Shown: piece after piece, positions 48,480 through 57,442 of the stretch
Layout of the letters: every line of letters starts with the position of its first letter
How positions within the stretch are numbered: the first letter of the stretch is position 1
The notes under the pieces: model-generated
Told to the model about the DNA's origin: nothing
The model's database searches: none
Seen by the model: only the letters and a program-made list of their open reading frames with translations
Made by a program: the position numbers and the translations under genes
NCBI GenBank assembly: GCA_963820185.1
Contig: CAWFYV010000004.1
Coordinates: 372,001 to 436,000 of the forward strand
Reading direction: 5' to 3'
Length of the DNA: 64,000 bases
DNA from: Aquilonibacter sp963820185
Lineage (GTDB): Bacteria; Vulcanimicrobiota; Vulcanimicrobiia; Vulcanimicrobiales; Vulcanimicrobiaceae

Positions 48480-50948
48480 ATGTTCCGATGGATCGCGGCT
48501 GCGATTGCCGCGTGTATGCTTCTTTCCACTGCACCTGCGCTCGCTGCCGAAGCCGGTATCGTGCGCGGCGTCATCACCCGGTCGGGTACGCCGGCCGCCG
48601 GCGCGTCGCTTACCCTTACCCTGAGCGGCGGACGCACGAGCTTCACCGCCACAACGAACGCACGCGGCGAGTATTCGTTCCCGGTCGTGCCGTTCGGCCA
48701 TTATCGCTTGACCGTTCACGTGAACGGCGCGACGGATCGTACGGTCGACGTCGACGTCCACACCGACACGGTCGCGACCGTCAATCTGGACGTGCTCAAG
48801 ACCATCGTCGTCACTGCGACCACGGCAAACGGGGGCGTGGGTGGAACGCCGGTCGCGGCGACGACCATCGACAACGCGCAGATTCAGAACTCACCGAATC
48901 GCGACAGTCTCAACCGCTTGATCGAGACGGTGCCCGGCATCGTGCAGTTCTCCTACAACGAACCCGTAGCCAACGGGTTCCACGGCATCACCTACCAGAT
49001 CGACGGCGCACCGCTGCCGCTGGCGACCACGTCGAACTTCGCCGAGATCGTCGACCCGAGGTACGTGAACTCGCTCGAGGTCTTGACCGGGGCGATCCCG
49101 GCCGAATATGGCGGCGATCGTATGGGCGCGGTCGTCAACATCGTCACCGACCGGTTCGAGAATCTCCCCGAGGGCACGTACGGAACGATCACCGGCGGTG
49201 CGGGCAATCAGGCGCAGGCGCTCGGTGAGTTCGACACCGTCTCGCGCTTCGGCAACAACGAGTTCTTCGTGAGCGTCAACAATTCCAGCACCGCCCGCGG
49301 GCTGGACGCCCCGACGAACGTGCCGATCCACGATGAAAGCTCGTCCAGCGACCAGTTCCTGCGCTGGATCTCAAAACTGAGCGACCGCACGATTCTGGCG
49401 GCAGACTTCTCTAACCAATTCGCGCAGTTCCAAATTCCGATAAACACCGATCCCAACAACCCCAATGATCCGATCTACGCCATCCCCAGCACCGACGATA
49501 CGCAGCTCGAATACAACCGCTTCGCCAACCTCAACTTCACACAGATCTCCCGGGACGGCAACAGCATCTTCCAGGTGATTCCGTGGTACCGTTCGACGCG
49601 GGTGGATTATAACGGCGATCTTGGGGCCGACGTCCAGGGCATGGGCCCGAATTTCGGCTGTTCGCCCCAAGGCGATCCCGACAATTATCCCGACTGCAAT
49701 GCCGACGGCATCACGCCGAACTTCATTAACAACGTCGGCTTGCAGTCGTCAACCTATGCGAACTACCTGGGCCTGCGCGTCTCGGAGCTGCATTCGAGCA
49801 ACCGGCACACCTGGAAGATCGGCATGGATGTCAATCGCGAGAACGTGACCGGTTCGCAAACCTACGCGTGCGCCTATGTGGACTGCAACCTGCCGGGCAA
49901 CACGACGCCGGCCATTCCCGCAACCCCGGCGAACGGCTACCCGCTGGGCTATTATGCGGCCTCGTCGGCGCAGGCGCAGGCGGGATCGCAAGTCGGACTC
50001 TACGCCCAAGACAAGTGGCAGGCCGCGCAAAACGTCGTCTTCAACCTCGGCATGCGCTACGATCATTCGACCGGCTACACCAGCGGGTACATGATCGAGC
50101 CGCGCCTCGGCGTCAACGTCTCCGATGGCGGCAAGAACATCTTCACGATGTTCTACGGCCGCTATTACGCCGCGCCGCTATTGGAGGACGTGCGCCAGGC
50201 ATGCGTGATCTTCGCGGCGCAAGGCGGATGCGCTACAACCACACCTCCGTACGATCTGCAACCCGAGATGGACAGCTACTACGAGACCGGGCTGCAGCAC
50301 ACGTTCAACGGCAATCTCGTCGGTTGGGTCAATATCTTCGAGAAGAACGTCGTGAACATTCTCGACACGACGCAGCTCCTAAACACGCCGATCTTCGCCG
50401 TCTACAATAACGCGATCGGACATAACCAGGGCGTGGAGATCCGGCTGCAAGACCGTTCGAGCGCCGGCAGCGATTGGTTCTTCAGCGCGACGATCTCCGG
50501 CTCATACGCCGGCGGCATCTCCGGATCGACGTTCTTGTTCCCGCCGGATATCAACCAAGGCTTGCCGCTGACGTCACCGGCACAACTCAGTCTCGAAGAC
50601 CACTCGCAAACCGTCGACTCCACCGCCGGCTACACCGCGCATTTCGGCCCGGGGCGCGCGTGGTATGCGACGTTGCAGGCCAACTACGGGAGCGGATTTC
50701 CGGTGCAATTCCAAAACGCCAACGGCGCAAGCCTCAGCGGAACGCTTCCGGCGCACACTACGTTCGACCTCAGCGGAGGCCGCATCGTATTACCGGGCAA
50801 GGGCCCGGGCTCACAGGGGCTGGGCGTCACGCTCGACGTGCTGAATATATTTAACGACCAGTACGTGATCAAGATTGCGAACGGGTTCAACACGACACAA
50901 ATCGCCAACGAGCGCTCGTTCCTACTCCGCTTGACGGCACCGTTTTAG
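48480..50948 (+). CDS. TonB-dependent receptor with carboxypeptidase-regulatory-like N-terminal domain
   Basis: An 822-residue outer-membrane protein. Signal peptide WIAAAIAACMLLSTAPALA; residues 27-105 are a CarboxypepD_reg-like beta sandwich (VRGVITRSGTPAAGASLTL); a plug domain follows (ETVPGIVQFSY, YQIDGAPLP, GAIPAEYGGDRMGAVVNI); the rest is a 22-strand barrel ending ANERSFLLRLTAPF with a terminal Phe. GAGGAG lies five bases before the ATG. The next gene encodes a Met-rich secreted protein, so a metal or metal complex is a possible ligand. Confidence 0.92.
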   Translation: MFRWIAAAIAACMLLSTAPALAAEAGIVRGVITRSGTPAAGASLTLTLSGGRTSFTATTNARGEYSFPVVPFGHYRLTVHVNGATDRTVDVDVHTDTVATVNLDVLKTIVVTATTANGGVGGTPVAATTIDNAQIQNSPNRDSLNRLIETVPGIVQFSYNEPVANGFHGITYQIDGAPLPLATTSNFAEIVDPRYVNSLEVLTGAIPAEYGGDRMGAVVNIVTDRFENLPEGTYGTITGGAGNQAQALGEFDTVSRFGNNEFFVSVNNSSTARGLDAPTNVPIHDESSSSDQFLRWISKLSDRTILAADFSNQFAQFQIPINTDPNNPNDPIYAIPSTDDTQLEYNRFANLNFTQISRDGNSIFQVIPWYRSTRVDYNGDLGADVQGMGPNFGCSPQGDPDNYPDCNADGITPNFINNVGLQSSTYANYLGLRVSELHSSNRHTWKIGMDVNRENVTGSQTYACAYVDCNLPGNTTPAIPATPANGYPLGYYAASSAQAQAGSQVGLYAQDKWQAAQNVVFNLGMRYDHSTGYTSGYMIEPRLGVNVSDGGKNIFTMFYGRYYAAPLLEDVRQACVIFAAQGGCATTTPPYDLQPEMDSYYETGLQHTFNGNLVGWVNIFEKNVVNILDTTQLLNTPIFAVYNNAIGHNQGVEIRLQDRSSAGSDWFFSATISGSYAGGISGSTFLFPPDINQGLPLTSPAQLSLEDHSQTVDSTAGYTAHFGPGRAWYATLQANYGSGFPVQFQNANGASLSGTLPAHTTFDLSGGRIVLPGKGPGSQGLGVTLDVLNIFNDQYVIKIANGFNTTQIANERSFLLRLTAPF

Positions 50949-50963
50949 CAGGAGGATTTGCAC

Positions 50964-51488
50964 ATGATTCAACGACTCACACGTCTTGCATCGGTACTTG
51001 CGCTTGCGGCAATCGCCGCGAGCGCCGTCCCGGCAGGTGCAATGAATATGGGCTCAGGCGTGACGATGACCAAGGTCACCGGACCGTATCGTATCGAGTT
51101 GCAACTGTTACCGGCGGAGCCGTTCTATACGCAAGCACAATACGAAAAGGAGCATCCCAAGGATGGGATGCTCGTCGTCGGCGGCGCGACGCCTCTTGCG
51201 CCGAACGCCTCTTCACATCCCAATCACCACTTGATCGTGCACGTCTACGACAAGGCGAGCGACAAAGCGATCACGGGTGCGACCGTTACCATCAGCTATG
51301 CGCAGGGCTCCGGCCCCGCGCACAGCCTCCCGATCGTCGAGATGCAAGCTATCGGAAAAGGGCCGCAGTCAACGCACTACGGCAACAACCTCACTCTTCC
51401 CGATGGAACCTACACGATTACCGTCACCGCAAACGGCAACACCGCTACGTTCAATGTCATGGCGATGTCGGGCTCGATGAAGATGTAG
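50964..51488 (+). CDS. secreted Met/His-containing beta-sandwich protein, possible metal-binding partner of the receptor
   Basis: About 174 residues. Signal peptide RLASVLALAAIAASAVPAGA; the mature protein begins with Met-rich MNMGSGVTMTK and ends MAMSGSMKM. The core (YRIELQLLPAEPFYTQ, HPNHHLIVHVYDKASD, DGTYTITVTANGNTATFNV) is an immunoglobulin-like sandwich resembling periplasmic copper/iron-binding P19/YtkA proteins. AGGAGG lies eight bases before ATG 50964. It follows the TonB receptor by 15 bases, so periplasmic handling of the imported metal is inferred. Confidence 0.75.
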   Translation: MIQRLTRLASVLALAAIAASAVPAGAMNMGSGVTMTKVTGPYRIELQLLPAEPFYTQAQYEKEHPKDGMLVVGGATPLAPNASSHPNHHLIVHVYDKASDKAITGATVTISYAQGSGPAHSLPIVEMQAIGKGPQSTHYGNNLTLPDGTYTITVTANGNTATFNVMAMSGSMKM

Positions 51489-51514
51489 GTTAGCGGCCGC
51501 AAACGTCAATCCGG

Positions 51515-51555
51515 ACAAAGCGACCAGACCGAGTCCAGAGGTCAGGTCGCTTTGT
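51515..51555 (+). terminator. intrinsic terminator after receptor operon
   Basis: ACAAAGCGACC-A-GACC (51515-51530) pairs with GGTC-A-GGTCGCTTTGT (51540-51555), 15 pairs with one A-A mismatch around a nine-base loop. It closes the TonB-receptor/Met-rich-protein unit. Confidence 0.75.
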
Positions 51556-51637
51556 TCATCTACGTGAACGTCACGGCGAATTTGACAGCAGCTGGCGAAT
51601 TTTTGCAGCGCCTCCGCGATAACGCTAGACTGACCTC

Positions 51638-51982
51638 ATGGCGCATACCTTACATGAAAAGCACGCACACGATCACAGCGCGAGCTGCGAGCACCCGAAG
51701 GTGCAACACGCGGGGCACGTAGACTACCTGCACGATGGACATCTGCACCACGTCCACGACGACCACATCGACGAGCACGCTGTGGAAGTTTCGGGGGCGA
51801 ATCCGGCTGCCTGCACCAAGACGCATGCCTGCGGCGGACACGATGCGGGGCATAAACACGGGGCTGGCTGCGGGCATGACGCGGTCCCACACGGCGACCA
51901 TACCGATCACCTCGTTAAGGGTCATCTCCATCATAGCCATGATGCGCACTGCGACCACCATGGTGACCTGAAGCACGCGTAA
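51638..51982 (+). CDS. His-rich metal-binding protein
   Basis: A 114-residue protein with 31 His and five Cys and no signal peptide, so cytoplasmic. Two similar blocks, HVDYLHDGHLHHVHDDHIDE and HTDHLVKGHLHHSHDAHCDH, show an internal repeat; between them lie ACTKTHACGGHD and HKHGAGCGHD. Such proteins bind Zn, Ni, Co or Cu as storage or chaperone. It stands between the two TonB-receptor genes. Confidence 0.85.
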   Translation: MAHTLHEKHAHDHSASCEHPKVQHAGHVDYLHDGHLHHVHDDHIDEHAVEVSGANPAACTKTHACGGHDAGHKHGAGCGHDAVPHGDHTDHLVKGHLHHSHDAHCDHHGDLKHA

Positions 51983-51987
51983 GCAGC

Positions 51988-52314
51988 CTAGTCTCCCTCG
52001 CTGGACTCGTCCCGACGAAATGCCCTGTTCATTAACATCTCAAATGCGGCATGCTCGCTCTGAGGTCTAAGGGCAACTTCGGTAACGAGCACGCTCAAGG
52101 GATCAAGCAAGAGCTGCTCGGCTTTTTCGGGATCGTTAGTCGCAAGAATGGCTGCAAGCGCATCGGCGCGCTGCCGCAAGGCGGCGAGATGCTCCCGCAG
52201 GCACGAGCGCACTGAGTCGATCCGACCGTAGTGGTAGCAGCACTGTTCGTGCAGTGCAAACTCCTGAATCGCCTCGCTTGTTCGGCTTATCGTAAACGTT
52301 GTCGAAGGCTTCAT
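51988..52314 (-). CDS. hypothetical protein
   Basis: A 108-residue helical protein, MKPSTTFTISRTSEAIQEFA to DESSEGD. HEQCCYHYGRIDSV near residues 22-35 has clustered Cys/His that could hold metal. It starts one base after the RRM gene stop (TAACATG) and is probably in its operon. Not recognised. Confidence 0.6.
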   Translation of the reverse strand: MKPSTTFTISRTSEAIQEFALHEQCCYHYGRIDSVRSCLREHLAALRQRADALAAILATNDPEKAEQLLLDPLSVLVTEVALRPQSEHAAFEMLMNRAFRRDESSEGD

Positions 52315-52315
52315 G

Positions 52316-52588
52316 TTAGCGCTGTGCGGGACCGACTGCTTCGCGCGGGCGCGCCTCGGTCACGACGAGTGCGCGGCCGGCGATACTTCGTCCGCAGAAC
52401 TGCGCGATCGCTGCGCTGGCGGCTTCTACGTTCTCAAATTCGACAAAGCCGAATCCCTTGGGTCTTTGCGTCTCGCGATCGACGATGATTCGAACCGACA
52501 CGACTTGCCCGGCAACTTCGAAGAGGTCTTTGAGGCCGTCTTCGGTCATCGAGAACGGCAGATTTCCGACAAAGAGACGTCTTGACAT
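52316..52588 (-). CDS. RRM-domain RNA-binding protein
   Basis: A 90-residue single RRM protein. RNP2 is RLFVGNLPF (residues 4-12) and RNP1 is KGFGFVEF (about 44-51), with the aromatic residues that stack on RNA. The tail is short and basic. This is the bacterial glycine-poor RRM type seen in cyanobacteria and other phyla, often cold- or stress-responsive. AAGGA precedes the ATG. It lies downstream of a TonB-receptor gene. Confidence 0.95.
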   Translation of the reverse strand: MSRRLFVGNLPFSMTEDGLKDLFEVAGQVVSVRIIVDRETQRPKGFGFVEFENVEAASAAIAQFCGRSIAGRALVVTEARPREAVGPAQR

Positions 52589-52626
52589 GGTTTTTCCTTT
52601 TGGATGATCCGGTTGAAATTCTTCGC

Positions 52627-55011
52627 TTACGGCGTGAAGCGGACGCCCATGCTGATGGTGCGCGGGGGAGCGTAATGGTTCCCCTGCGCATTGATCAGCG
52701 TCACGTAGTAGTGATCGTTGAGCAGGTTTTGGATATTGACCGTGAGCGCCGTTTTGGGGCCAATCGATATGCCCTTCTCGACCGAAAAGATCGTATGCGG
52801 CGTCTGCTTGCAGTACCCTGGCGTGCCATCCGGGCAGATATCCGACGAGAGTCCGCTGCCGTACTCGCCGTCAAGCGAGAGCCAGCCGCCGCGTTTGTCG
52901 CGCAGCAGCACGCCGCTTGCGATGCTGTAGCGTTGCTCGTGGTCGGCCGGCGTGTAGCCGTCCGGCGCTCCAAAGCACGGTGCCAGCAATTGTGTTTCGC
53001 AACCGCTGTTGAGCGAGACGACGTGCGCGAACGAGAAGTAGAATCGGCCTCCCCGCTGCAGAGGCTGCACGTAATTGATCGCCTCCTGCGAGAGCCGGCC
53101 GAGCACGTAGTTGATGTCCTGGTGCAGCAGCGTCACGCCGACCTGGGTGTCGTCGATCAAGTCGTTGGCGTTCTTCTGCCACACGCGAAAGCCCAGATCG
53201 CCCGAGCCGAGCGGGATGTGCCCGCCGAGTTCGAGTTGCGTGTCGCGCTCGGGCTTGAGGTCGAACTGCGCCGGCGTCGGCTGGAGCGGAAGGTTGAGCA
53301 AATACGCAGCGTCCGGACTGACGTTTTCGAGCGAGAACGGCTCGAAGAATCGTCCGATGTAGGCATACACGTTGGTGCGCGGGCCCCAGAAGCGCGTCAA
53401 CTTGAAGCGCGGGCTGAACGCGCCAAACCCTTGCGCGAAGTCAGTCGACTTGATGCTGAAGAAATCGTAGCGCAAGCCGTAATCGGCTTCCCACAGGTTG
53501 CTCATCCGCCAGCTATCTTGGACGTACGATTGATAGGTATTGCCGAGATTTGGCGCGTTGTCGATGACGGGGGTCGGCGCGTCGGGCGTACCCGGGGTCA
53601 CAATCGGCGCGAGGAAGTTATTGGGTTGGAGCGTGATCTCGTAGTACTTCAGAATGCGCGCGAGATCGTAGGAACCGCCGGCCGCAATCGTATGCCTCCC
53701 GAAGTTTTGCGTGTAGTCGGCCTGCATGATGTAGTCGATCGCCGTGCGCTGATCGGCCAGCGAAAAAGCGCACGTGGTCGGCCCATACGAACCCGACGCC
53801 AACGCGTCGGCGCAATCGGTCGGCGTGCCGCCGTTCCCGAATGGCGGCGGCGTGACATTGAGCGCCTCACCGTAGATCCAGTCGTTGTTCGGATCGCCGA
53901 AGTCCTGGATCTTCCCGGATTTGAACGCCGGCCCGAAGGTCAGCACGCCAGTGTCGCCGATCGCGTGGCGAAACTGCACCGCGAGAAACGTATCTTCCTG
54001 ATTCTCGTTGTCGTCGGTCGTAGCCGGTTCGCCGTACTGGACGTCGTTGGGAATCTGGAACGTGCTATTGCTATGAATCACGGTGACGTTGGTGTAGTTG
54101 TTCTTGCCGCTTGGCAGCGTAAAGCGCGCGAACTGGTTGAAATTGCTCGCGGCGTTGTGCGGCGAGTCGAAATTCGGCGGATCGAGTCCGCGGTTCGTGT
54201 TTTCACCGCTGAGCGAAATATCGTAACCGCCGCCACCGGCGATCGGCGCATGATAGCCGATCGTCGAGTCTACCGTGGCGTACGAACCGTACGTGACATT
54301 CCCGTCAAAGCCGGCCGGCCCGGTTCCGGCGCGCGTCGCCATGTTGAAGACCGATCCAAAGCGCAATCCGTACTGCGCGGGGTACGCGCCCTCGGTCAGG
54401 TCGACGAACGAGATGTCATTGAGATTGATCTCACCGCCGATATCACGATTGAGTTCTTGCGGCAACGGCACGCCGTCGAGCATGTAGTTGATCACGCCGT
54501 GATCGCCGTTGATGTGCACCACGCCGTTGGCTCCGCGAACCGCGCCCGGCATCTGGATTTCCATCTCCGAGAAGCTGTTGTTGTAGGGCATCTCCGTAAT
54601 CTGCGTGTGATTGAGTGCCACGTCGCTGCCGCTGCCGCGCAGCACGCCGGCCGCTCCGGCCGTAACCGCAACCGCGGTGATCTCCTTGAGCGGCACGAGC
54701 GCGAGCGCAATCGCCGCGCCGCCGATGCTCAGATCGACGCGGACGATCGCCTGCCGGTCGCCGGACTTCGCCTCCACCGTATACGTGCCGAGCAAGAGCG
54801 GCGGGAACGCAAAGTGCCCACGATCGTCGGTCGTCGTCTTGACCGTCACGTTGTTTCCGGTTGCGGTCACCTGCAGGTGCGCGACCGGCCGGCCGTCCTG
54901 GGTCGCCGTGCCGGACAAGTAGGCGCTCGCATTCGCTGCGAGGACCGGCGAGGCAACCAGGACGCTGAGGAGCGCTGCAAAGGGCATCGCCAATTTGGGA
55001 ATGATTCGCAT
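52627..55011 (-). CDS. TonB-dependent receptor with carboxypeptidase-regulatory-like domain
   Basis: About 794 residues. Signal peptide LAMPFAALLSVLVASPVLAA; an N-terminal regulatory-like sandwich (YLSGTATQDGRPVAHLQV); a plug (QITEMPYNNSFSEMEIQMPG, NYMLDGVPLPQEL, GAYPAQYGLRFGSVFNM); a long barrel with Cys pairs in outer loops (TPTDCADAL to TTCAFS, NSGCETQLLAPCFG, DICPDGTPGYC), ending MGVRFTP. ATG 55011 lies in a direct repeat and lacks a clear ribosome site; TTG 55020 in frame is another start. The ligand is unknown. Confidence 0.88.
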   Translation of the reverse strand: MRIIPKLAMPFAALLSVLVASPVLAANASAYLSGTATQDGRPVAHLQVTATGNNVTVKTTTDDRGHFAFPPLLLGTYTVEAKSGDRQAIVRVDLSIGGAAIALALVPLKEITAVAVTAGAAGVLRGSGSDVALNHTQITEMPYNNSFSEMEIQMPGAVRGANGVVHINGDHGVINYMLDGVPLPQELNRDIGGEINLNDISFVDLTEGAYPAQYGLRFGSVFNMATRAGTGPAGFDGNVTYGSYATVDSTIGYHAPIAGGGGYDISLSGENTNRGLDPPNFDSPHNAASNFNQFARFTLPSGKNNYTNVTVIHSNSTFQIPNDVQYGEPATTDDNENQEDTFLAVQFRHAIGDTGVLTFGPAFKSGKIQDFGDPNNDWIYGEALNVTPPPFGNGGTPTDCADALASGSYGPTTCAFSLADQRTAIDYIMQADYTQNFGRHTIAAGGSYDLARILKYYEITLQPNNFLAPIVTPGTPDAPTPVIDNAPNLGNTYQSYVQDSWRMSNLWEADYGLRYDFFSIKSTDFAQGFGAFSPRFKLTRFWGPRTNVYAYIGRFFEPFSLENVSPDAAYLLNLPLQPTPAQFDLKPERDTQLELGGHIPLGSGDLGFRVWQKNANDLIDDTQVGVTLLHQDINYVLGRLSQEAINYVQPLQRGGRFYFSFAHVVSLNSGCETQLLAPCFGAPDGYTPADHEQRYSIASGVLLRDKRGGWLSLDGEYGSGLSSDICPDGTPGYCKQTPHTIFSVEKGISIGPKTALTVNIQNLLNDHYYVTLINAQGNHYAPPRTISMGVRFTP

Positions 55012-55031
55012 GATTTGCAAATGATTCGCAT
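55000..55031. promoter_or_regulatory. direct repeat over the start of the second TonB-receptor gene
   Basis: On the minus strand ATGCGAATCATT occurs at 55011-55000 and again at 55031-55020, 20 bases apart (two helical turns), with the palindrome ATTTGCAAAT between. The upstream copy holds an ATG out of frame with the receptor. A repressor binding here would block transcription or initiation. Confidence 0.5.
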
Positions 55032-55103
55032 TTCGGGGTCGCTCCCCTTCTGGAGTGCTCGGAGGCTCGAAGTTTTCTAAGGGTGAATAGCCGGGTCGCC
55101 AAT

Positions 55104-56123
55104 ATGCACGACTTCTCAGCACGTTCGATTGTTGTAACCGGTGCCGCCGGGCTCATCGGCAGCGCCCTCATTTGGGCCCTCAACCGCCGCGGCATCGACG
55201 ACATCATCGCGGTCGACCGCCTCGACGAATCCGAGAAGTGGCGGCATCTCGTGCCGCTACGTTTTGCCGATTACGTCGACGCTGACGATTTCTTGTCGGT
55301 GCTCGACGAGCGACCCGACGCGTTCGGCGCGATCGGCACCATCTTCCATCTCGGTGCGTGCTCCTCGACCACCGAGCGCGATTCCGACTACCTCATGCGC
55401 AACAACTACGAATACACCAAGGCGCTCGCGCAGTGGGCGATCGAACGCGACGTCCGCTTCGTATACGCATCGTCGGCGGCGACCTACGGCGCGCTCGAAG
55501 ACAATCTCTCCGACGAGATCGACTTGCGCACGTTGCGTCCGCTCAACATGTACGCATATTCGAAACACCTCTTCGATCTTTACGCGCAGCGAACCGGCAT
55601 CTGCGACGGCATCGTGGGCCTCAAGTATTTCAACGTCTTTGGTCCCAACGAAGACCATAAGGGCGACATGCGCAGCGTTGTCTGTAAAGCCTACGAACAG
55701 ATCCGTGCCGGCGGTGGCGTCAAACTCTTTAAGAGTTACCGCCCCGAGTTCCGCGACGGCGAGCAGCGCCGTGATTTCATCTACGTCAAGGATGCCGTTG
55801 AAATGACACTTGCAGTCGCGCAAAACGATGCCCGCGGATTGGTGAACATCGGCTCGGGCCAGGCACAGACCTGGCTCGACCTGGTGCGGCCGATCTTCAA
55901 GGCACTTGGATTGCCCGAGCGCATTGAATTCATCGAGATGCCGGAACCTTTGCGCCCGAAATATCAGTATTCTACGCAAGCGCGGATCGACCGTCTGCGT
56001 GCGAGCGGCTACACCGCACCGGTCACGCCGCTTGCGGATGCGGTGAGCGACTACGTGTCGAATTATCTCGTTCCCGCGCGCGTCCTCGATCCCGTGCAAG
56101 AAGAAGCCCTCTCCGTCCGATAA
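55104..56123 (+). CDS. hldD: ADP-L-glycero-D-manno-heptose 6-epimerase
   Basis: A 339-residue extended SDR enzyme for the heptose precursor of LPS core. The NADP motif reads VVTGAAGLIGSALIWALN (GAAGLIG), followed by IFHLGACSSTTERDSDYLM with the HldD signature, YASSAATYG, MYAYSKHLFD (Tyr-x-x-x-Lys), LKYFNVFGPNEDHKGDMRSV and DFIYVKDAVEM. The start ATG 55104 fits the family N-terminus; GTG 55083 would add seven residues. It supports an outer membrane with heptose-containing glycolipid. Confidence 0.94.
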   Translation: MHDFSARSIVVTGAAGLIGSALIWALNRRGIDDIIAVDRLDESEKWRHLVPLRFADYVDADDFLSVLDERPDAFGAIGTIFHLGACSSTTERDSDYLMRNNYEYTKALAQWAIERDVRFVYASSAATYGALEDNLSDEIDLRTLRPLNMYAYSKHLFDLYAQRTGICDGIVGLKYFNVFGPNEDHKGDMRSVVCKAYEQIRAGGGVKLFKSYRPEFRDGEQRRDFIYVKDAVEMTLAVAQNDARGLVNIGSGQAQTWLDLVRPIFKALGLPERIEFIEMPEPLRPKYQYSTQARIDRLRASGYTAPVTPLADAVSDYVSNYLVPARVLDPVQEEALSVR

Positions 56124-56132
56124 CGAGGCCCG

Positions 56133-56876
56133 ATGTCAAATTCCCGTTCCGAGCGCCGCCGTCAAACGCGCGGTGGCTCAGCGCCACCGCCCAAACGCGA
56201 TCCAATGATGATCGTGTACATCAGCGCAGCCGCGCTGATCGTCGCCGTCATCGCGATCTTCGCCACGATGAATTGGATGCAGCAGCGCCGCGTCACGGCG
56301 GCCTACGCCACGCCGACGCCCGCGCCATCGACCGCACCGACGATGAAGCCGATTCAATTGACCGACGGTGAAACACTCGGCAAACCGCTGATTGCCGTCG
56401 CGAAAAACGGCGTCGCCGATACGCCGAAAGGCGGCTTAGGGCAACCCGTCGACAACATCAGCTGCGGCGGGATGGAGTACAGCACGCTGCACATCCACAC
56501 GCACTTGGCAATCTTTTACAACGGCACGCAGGTCGCGATACCGCGACTCGTCGGTGGCGCGAATGTGCCGCCGCAAGGCTGTCTGTACTGGATCCACACG
56601 CACTCGATGGACGGCATCATCCACGTCGAATCGCCCGTATTGCAACCTGAAGGGAGCGCCAGCTTCAACCTTGGGATGTTCTTCGACATCTGGGGTCAAC
56701 CGCTTGCGCGCGATAACATCGCCGGGCTCAAAGGGCCGGTCATCGCGTACGTGAACGGCACGCGCTACGACGGCGATCTGCGAATGATTCCGCTGCTCTC
56801 GCACCAGCAGGTTGTGCTCGAAGTCGGCACACCGACCGTACCACCGCCAAACTATGCGTTCCCGCCACTAGATTAA
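56133..56876 (+). CDS. membrane-anchored protein with paired His motifs
   Basis: A 247-residue protein. A basic cytoplasmic start, one membrane helix MIVYISAAALIVAVIAIFAT, a Pro/Thr-rich linker and an outer domain. Conserved-looking His clusters are YSTLHIHTHLAIFYNG (about 113-128) and CLYWIHTHSMDGIIHVESP (about 148-166), joined by two Cys (ISCGG and QGCLY) that could pair. His spacing suggests a metal site. It follows hldD by nine bases and is convergent with the TlpA gene, overlapping by four bases. Family function unknown. Confidence 0.75.
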   Translation: MSNSRSERRRQTRGGSAPPPKRDPMMIVYISAAALIVAVIAIFATMNWMQQRRVTAAYATPTPAPSTAPTMKPIQLTDGETLGKPLIAVAKNGVADTPKGGLGQPVDNISCGGMEYSTLHIHTHLAIFYNGTQVAIPRLVGGANVPPQGCLYWIHTHSMDGIIHVESPVLQPEGSASFNLGMFFDIWGQPLARDNIAGLKGPVIAYVNGTRYDGDLRMIPLLSHQQVVLEVGTPTVPPPNYAFPPLD

Positions 56877-57442
56877 CGCAGAACTTTGTCGAGTGCGGCG
56901 GCGAGTTCCTGATACGGGACCTCGCCGCTGTTGATGTAGGCGATGTTTTTGTCACGCCCGACGATCGCGATCGTCGGATAGCCGCCCCGCAGATACAGTT
57001 TCGCCACGGTAAGATTGGGATCGTACGCGGCGATCGGGTACTTGACGTTGAACTTGATCGAAAAGTTCAACACGTCAAACGGTGATTCGGGCGAGGTCTC
57101 GTCCATGCCGGTGTCGCTGCCCGGAATCGCAAGAAAGGTAACACGCTTGCCGTACGCTGCGTAGAGTTTGTTCATTACGGCGGTCTCACGCTGGCAATGC
57201 GGGCACCACGTCGCAAAGATTTCGATCAGCACCGGTTGCTTCACGGTCGCGAGGTCGAAGAGCCCACCGGTACTCGGAAGGGTAAACTCCGGCGCTTTTT
57301 GTCCGATTGCGAGCGGCGCATTGACGGGCGCGCTCGAAGCGTTCTGCAATTGCGACGGATGCAATTTCACGTAGAGGATGCCGCCGGCAACGAGCACGAC
57401 GAGCACGAGTGCGGAGACAATGGCGAGCGCGCGTTGGTTCAT
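56873..57442 (-). CDS. TlpA-like membrane-anchored thioredoxin-fold protein
   Basis: A 189-residue protein: membrane anchor ALAIVSALVLVVLVAGGILY, then a thioredoxin fold with the redox motif FATWCPHCQRE and cis-Pro in GGYPTIAIVGRD. It probably reduces or oxidises thiols outside the membrane. ATG 57442 overlaps the stop of the MauE/DoxX-type gene by four bases, so that protein may recycle it. Confidence 0.9.
   Translation of the reverse strand: MNQRALAIVSALVLVVLVAGGILYVKLHPSQLQNASSAPVNAPLAIGQKAPEFTLPSTGGLFDLATVKQPVLIEIFATWCPHCQRETAVMNKLYAAYGKRVTFLAIPGSDTGMDETSPESPFDVLNFSIKFNVKYPIAAYDPNLTVAKLYLRGGYPTIAIVGRDKNIAYINSGEVPYQELAAALDKVLR

Noticed and set aside
52582..55080. 832-codon plus-strand open frame opposite the second TonB receptor
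   Set aside because: Arg/Val/Glu-rich shadow of a clear receptor with signal peptide, plug and barrel. No recognisable motif in the antisense product.
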